Positions 59,301 to 64,000 of a DNA stretch of 64,000 nt are shown here, one piece after another; the first letter of the stretch is position 1; each line of letters opens with the position of its first letter. The DNA comes from Mytilus edulis (taxonomy: Eukaryota > Mollusca > Bivalvia > Mytilida > Mytilidae), in the NCBI RefSeq assembly GCF_963676685.1, contig NC_092356.1, positions 43,921,601 through 43,985,600 on the forward strand, given 5' to 3'. A program made the position numbers and the translations under genes. The notes beneath the pieces are model-generated. The model saw nothing but the letters and a program-made list of their open reading frames with translations. It was not told the origin of the DNA and did no database searches.

Positions 59301-61519
59301 AACTATTCGATAACAAATTCCATATATTATTCTAAATGTTATACCTCCAAATGATAAAAAAATTGTAAACGAAATTTTCTTATTTGAAGAAATTATTAAG
59401 AAAACATGTGGCTTTCATAACGCATGCGTTGTCCAAACAGAATACTTATTTAATAAACTACTTCCTTAGTGAGGTTTTGCATGACAATTGTAAACTTGAA
59501 TATAACCGTTCGACATTTTTATTATACAAATTGTATAAGGTCGAGCAGCTCCTAAAAAGCATCTTAAAATGACAAAATAGGCGAGAAACTGTTATAGCCG
59601 GTTTTCACCTTGAAATATTTGCCAATGATATCAGTTTCCGATTGTTCATAGATGCTCTGAGTTCAGTACACGTAAAATGCCCCAGAGAACTCTGCTTTGA
59701 TGTTATATACTTCGGCTTTTCTGGCATAAATTAACATATACGTATTCAGATAATTCTCCCCCAAACGACTTTCTAAATGAATGTCTTGAAAGACCGATTT
59801 TACAAGGAAGTGATCGACTTGTTCACAGTGTTATTAAGCTAGCAGCAAGATTTATTGTTAAACTACGTGATAATTATTGCAATGGACAACGATTTTGAAC
59901 TGTCTCCAAGCTAGTTCACCGCGTGACACTATATTATCATTTGTTACAAATAATCTTAAGAATGCGTTTATCATAGTAAATCATTCTTTTTCTCTTTAAT
60001 ACACAAACAGATGACTTCGGTACGCTATGATTTAGGTTAACTAGAACAGCATGTTTAATAAACTGGAAATAAATATCCTGTATAATTCATAAGAGCATTA
60101 AAGTGTAGGTTATTGTTCTTTTTTTCCCCATGGTTTTATCTTTCAGTAAATGTAAAAGATGTCTTTTAAACGCATTTTCTAAACAATAACAATAAATGCT
60201 ATATTATATCAATGATTGTATGAGGTGATACATATAAATGTTTGGAACAATGAATAACATAATAGCTTCTTAGTCTGACATTACAGCGGTATAAACAGAA
60301 GCCTCAATGTTCATGGCTTCATGGTTTCAAAAGTTTCCAATTGGATATTTGAATGTCGAAATAAAATAGTAAATAACTTCCGACGGAAACTTTATGATCT
60401 ACTAGTTTTTCTATTCTGCAATAGGAAATACTGTCTTCTACAATTGTATCTTACTCCAATGAATCGTTTTTTCTTTTTAATAAAAGGCATAACGACAAAT
60501 TATTGGCATTGAGTCAATCTATATGACAATGTCCAAGAAGACTTTAGCAAATATGAGGTATAATTGACTAAATATCCACTGTCAAATTATAAAAACCTCT
60601 ACATATAACTTTGTAGTTATGTATTGGTATACTAGTCCATTGCATGATAAAAAAGATTTATGGTAGGATTAATTAACGGTTGTCTACTTCACAAAAGAAC
60701 CCGATGTGAAGAGAATTGATACTGTTATACAGCGTGCACCCTTCATAGCAAAAAAAAGTATCCGAAACGTAAGAGTAGTTAGAAAAGGGAAAACGAAGTT
60801 GGCTTTAACAGACTGCTGCCGATCAATTGACGCCTCCTGACTTTTGACAGGCTTCCATTCATATAATTTTTGTTTAATCTTATAAGGTTAATGACAATAC
60901 ACTCAAACTTTTGTTCTCTATCAAATTTCTTGTAAGGCTTTGTGTCGGCTATTAGTCTTAAGTGGTTTGTGAACGAACGTACATCGGATTTGTTTAAATT
61001 ACAAGTGTTTTTACTGATTTATTTTTGGTTTGTTAGCGTTGTTTAAAGATAGGATTTGTTTTTCTAGAAATGCACCAGAAGTTATCTATAAGATTGATCT
61101 TATTTAAGTGCATGTGTTGTTGTAAAGACGAATTTATCTAAAAATCATGGTATTTGAAAAACGTGATCAGAAAAAAATGAACAAACAATACGAAGAACAA
61201 AATACGAACTATATGTCAACGAGTCACCTGTCAACAACCACACGGCATAATCAAACTTTGAATCATGCTAAAGTTTCAATTGTCCATTTAAAAAAACCCA
61301 AATATTCTTCAGACTATTAAAACGATCATCCTAAGCAGAGTTATGAAACCCTAAATTTACTTTGAAAAATGCACAATTTGCAAAAGCCTGGCAACACAAA
61401 TAGACAACGGTTTGACCCTAACAGTCTTATACTGAAAAAAGGAACACTTTTTGAAATAACTTAATTCATTGTTAAGATTATTCATATGGACACAGTTTTA
61501 AGGAAATCAATAAGCATTT
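59301..61519. other. Intergenic spacer, no gene recognised
   Basis: AT-rich. About 59590-59900 has a less AT-rich composition and may be a decayed element, but no frame is convincing. Confidence 0.35.
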
Positions 61520-62250
61520 CAACTTATAAGAAATATCAACTTAAACGTAAAAAATGTCAATTTTGAAATGAGAAATATCAACATAGATGTAGAAAATGAA
61601 AAATTTGAAAGGAGAATTTTCAACATGGATGTATGAAATGACACCAACCGTGAAATGAGAATGATCAACATGGATGGGCGAAATGACACCAACCCTGAAA
61701 TGAGAAATATCAAAATGGATGGGCGAAATGCCATTTTTGAAATAAGAAATATCAACATAGATGTAGGAAATGAAAAAAAGAAAATAAGAATTATCAACAT
61801 GGATGTATGATATGACACGAACCGTGAAATGAGAATTATTAACATGGTTGGGCGGAATGACACAAACCCTGAAATGAGAAATATCAATATGGATGGGCGA
61901 AATGTCATTTTCGAAATGAGATATATCAACATGGATGGGCGAACTGTCATTTTTGAAATGAGAAATATCTACATGGATGTAAGAAATGTTAGCTCGGAAG
62001 TGACAAATGTAATATATAAAGAGGAACGATAACTTTTGGATCAGATGTAGGAAATTTTAACTCTGAAATGAAAAATATCAACATGAATGTGCGAAATGTC
62101 ATTTTTGAAATGAAAAGTATCAACATGGATTTACGAAATGTAAACTCGGAAGTGACAAATGCAAGATATTAAGGAGAAATGTCAACTTTGATATGAGAAA
62201 TGTTTACTATGAAGTGAGTAATGCAGGATAAAAGAGAGAAATGTCATGAT
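61520..62250. repeat. Degenerate minisatellite with 42-45-bp units
   Basis: About sixteen units built on GAAATGAGAAATATCAACAT, GGATGGGCGAAATG and a variable end that is either TCATTTTT-like (42-bp unit) or ACACCAACCCT-like (45-bp unit). The two unit types alternate in blocks. Because both lengths are multiples of three, frames at 61519-61950 (minus) and 61829-62032 (plus) stay open. The plus-strand frame is broken by TGA in several units, so I do not call a gene. Confidence 0.85.
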
Positions 62251-64000
62251 GGAAGAAAGAAAAGTCAAAATAGTAATGAATCAATTAAAAAATATGAATA
62301 TCCCTTCCAATCTTCCGAGAAACATGTTTTCATCCTCTGTTTTTGACATGATTTATAATTTAGATTGTGTACTAAAAGCAAACAATATAAAAGGAAAAGC
62401 ATAAAGAAAAGGTATTGCCTCTGAACTTGGAAGAAACTATAAGAATACCACGACAGTGTCTTGTCTAGTACCCTTGAAAAGAGGCGATGCAGCAACGAAG
62501 ACGGAAACTAGATTAAGTCTAACAAAATATGTCATTTATGAAGATTTGCCATTAATATTGCAAGTTTTTACTGATTTTATATTTTGTATAGTTGACTTCT
62601 GAACGATTTGAGTTATGGCACCGACTTCTCATCTTTCGTGTGTGCATTTCGTGAAAAATTAAATGAAAAAAAACCTTTGAAAATTAGACAAAATTAACAA
62701 TGATTTATTTTGTTGTAAACTTCCTGTTTATGTATATTTTCAAAACGAATAATTTGTCTATTATTATAATAGTTATAAAATGTTAGTCATGGGAAGACAA
62801 TTGTGTTCCATTAAAAGATGAATGGTCGGTTCTTCAATACAATCATCTTCAGGCAAATCTATATGTGTATAAATTAATAAGTTTAACATTAAGCATCATT
62901 TCGTTAAAATCCTTCACTTGTATTTCGATTCCTTGGTACATAGGTTTCTTTAGGTTTGTTCAAGCAAGTTGTTTCCTTTACAGTCTAGTTTAATCTAAAT
63001 AATTCAAATAGTATGTTATGATCATCTTTAACGAAACAAAATTAAACTAACAGTTATGGTAAAAAAGGAAGAAAAAAAAAACTGAACTGAAATTAACTAA
63101 ACATATCATGTAGATGAATCACTTTAAAATAAGCAAGGTGATTGTCTCAAACGATAAATAATAAAATAGAAGAATTATATGATAACATAGAAAAGGAAAA
63201 AGAAAATCCTAAATAGTCATGGAAACTTATGTACAGACACATACCACGCATACACTCTTTGACCTCATAAGAAGACAGCGTATAACACCCACAGAAAGAT
63301 GAGTTTTCTCTTATAACACGCTCTAACAATCAATCAATTCATAAAACAACGTAAAGGACGGGCACAATCCTATTCCAATTGGTTATTTAAATTTCCTTTT
63401 TAATTTGAAACATTCATTCTAGTTCAATCAAGACATACAGTATAAAACATAAAATGTGAATATACAAAAGAAAGCAGGGTGTTAGGGGGTCCCACGTGTT
63501 AATTTAGTACTCAATATTTAATATGTTAGAAACAACAATCATATCATCGAGACATTTTCACTAAAGACAAAGCTTAGTCTAAAAACTACGAAGCAGTGTT
63601 AGTTTCCTATTTGCAAAATGATAATTTAGTATTTGTTCTTACCTTCACACAAAAGACTAGAAGCCTCGTTCTCAAATCAAAATGGAAGTCGCACATGAAT
63701 CAAAACTACCGATCTACATTCGTTCACGAACCACTTGTCTCGATTCCCGGTCAGATTTAGATGTTGTAGATATAGAACAACCATTTTTCTATTTTCGTTT
63801 ATTACATATATAGCATTACACATATGTTTTTCGTCCACGTATATAGAATGTTATGTGCTACGCTATTAGCTTACCAAGAAAGACATCACCCGATAAAACC
63901 CTAAATTTAATAGCCAAGGTGAATTAATTATCACGCGATGAGGGAGAGGCATCAGTTTTCACAAGGACAAATACGGTTCGGAAACCCGTAAAGAACATCA
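62251..64000. other. Intergenic spacer to the window end
   Basis: AT-rich sequence without a recognised gene or repeat family. Short open frames (62265-62495, 63147-63329) have no features of real genes. Confidence 0.35.

Overview
The window looks like nuclear DNA of a bivalve mollusc, most likely a marine mussel (Mytilus group). It is AT-rich, has intron-containing and intronless genes far apart, and is packed with short interspersed repeats that I recognise as typical of mussel genomic sequence. The species call is an inference from memory of those repeats and from the gene families; no search was run.

Region 1 (about 1-23 kb) is a tandem cluster of four intact paralogues, all on the minus strand, of a Golgi-type galactose-3-O-sulfotransferase-like enzyme. 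Their main exons end at 1362, 4879, 14201 and 19982. In all four the main exon lacks a usable start. A consistent gene model joins it to a tiny upstream coding exon of 11 or 20 nt, with GT..AG introns of 413, 2169, 1594 and 374 nt, giving proteins of 380, 379, 377 and 377 residues. Copies 3 and 4 lie in a recent segmental duplication of more than 4 kb (about 13.6-18.2 kb versus 19.0-23.0 kb). A 685-bp Helitron has been inserted upstream of copy 4 only.

Region 2 (about 23-32 kb) has one single-exon class A GPCR on the plus strand (25437-26447) with a YRF in place of the DRY motif. It is followed by a 1.4-kb minisatellite that appears to have expanded inside an interspersed repeat (26634-28175) and by a second minisatellite of 55-bp units (31041-32078).

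Region 3 (32.8-35.9 kb) is a 3103-bp DNA transposon-like element with about 91-bp terminal inverted repeats starting CAC and a 5-bp target duplication. It has no transposase. Nested in it are a 244-bp miniature element built from CGAAAACG-type words and a high-copy mussel repeat.

Region 4 (36-64 kb) is mostly intergenic repeats and decayed sequence. It also holds two closely related single-exon class A GPCRs on the minus strand (45616-46806 and 55188-56381), a second tandem gene expansion. Several degenerate minisatellites (164-bp, 39-bp, about 43-bp and 42-45-bp units) are also present.

The genes do not form a pathway visible from sequence. The window is best read as two lineage-specific gene expansions (carbohydrate sulfotransferases, orphan peptide/amine-like GPCRs) in a repeat-rich animal genome. 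Repeat family letters A-G below are labels for this window only.
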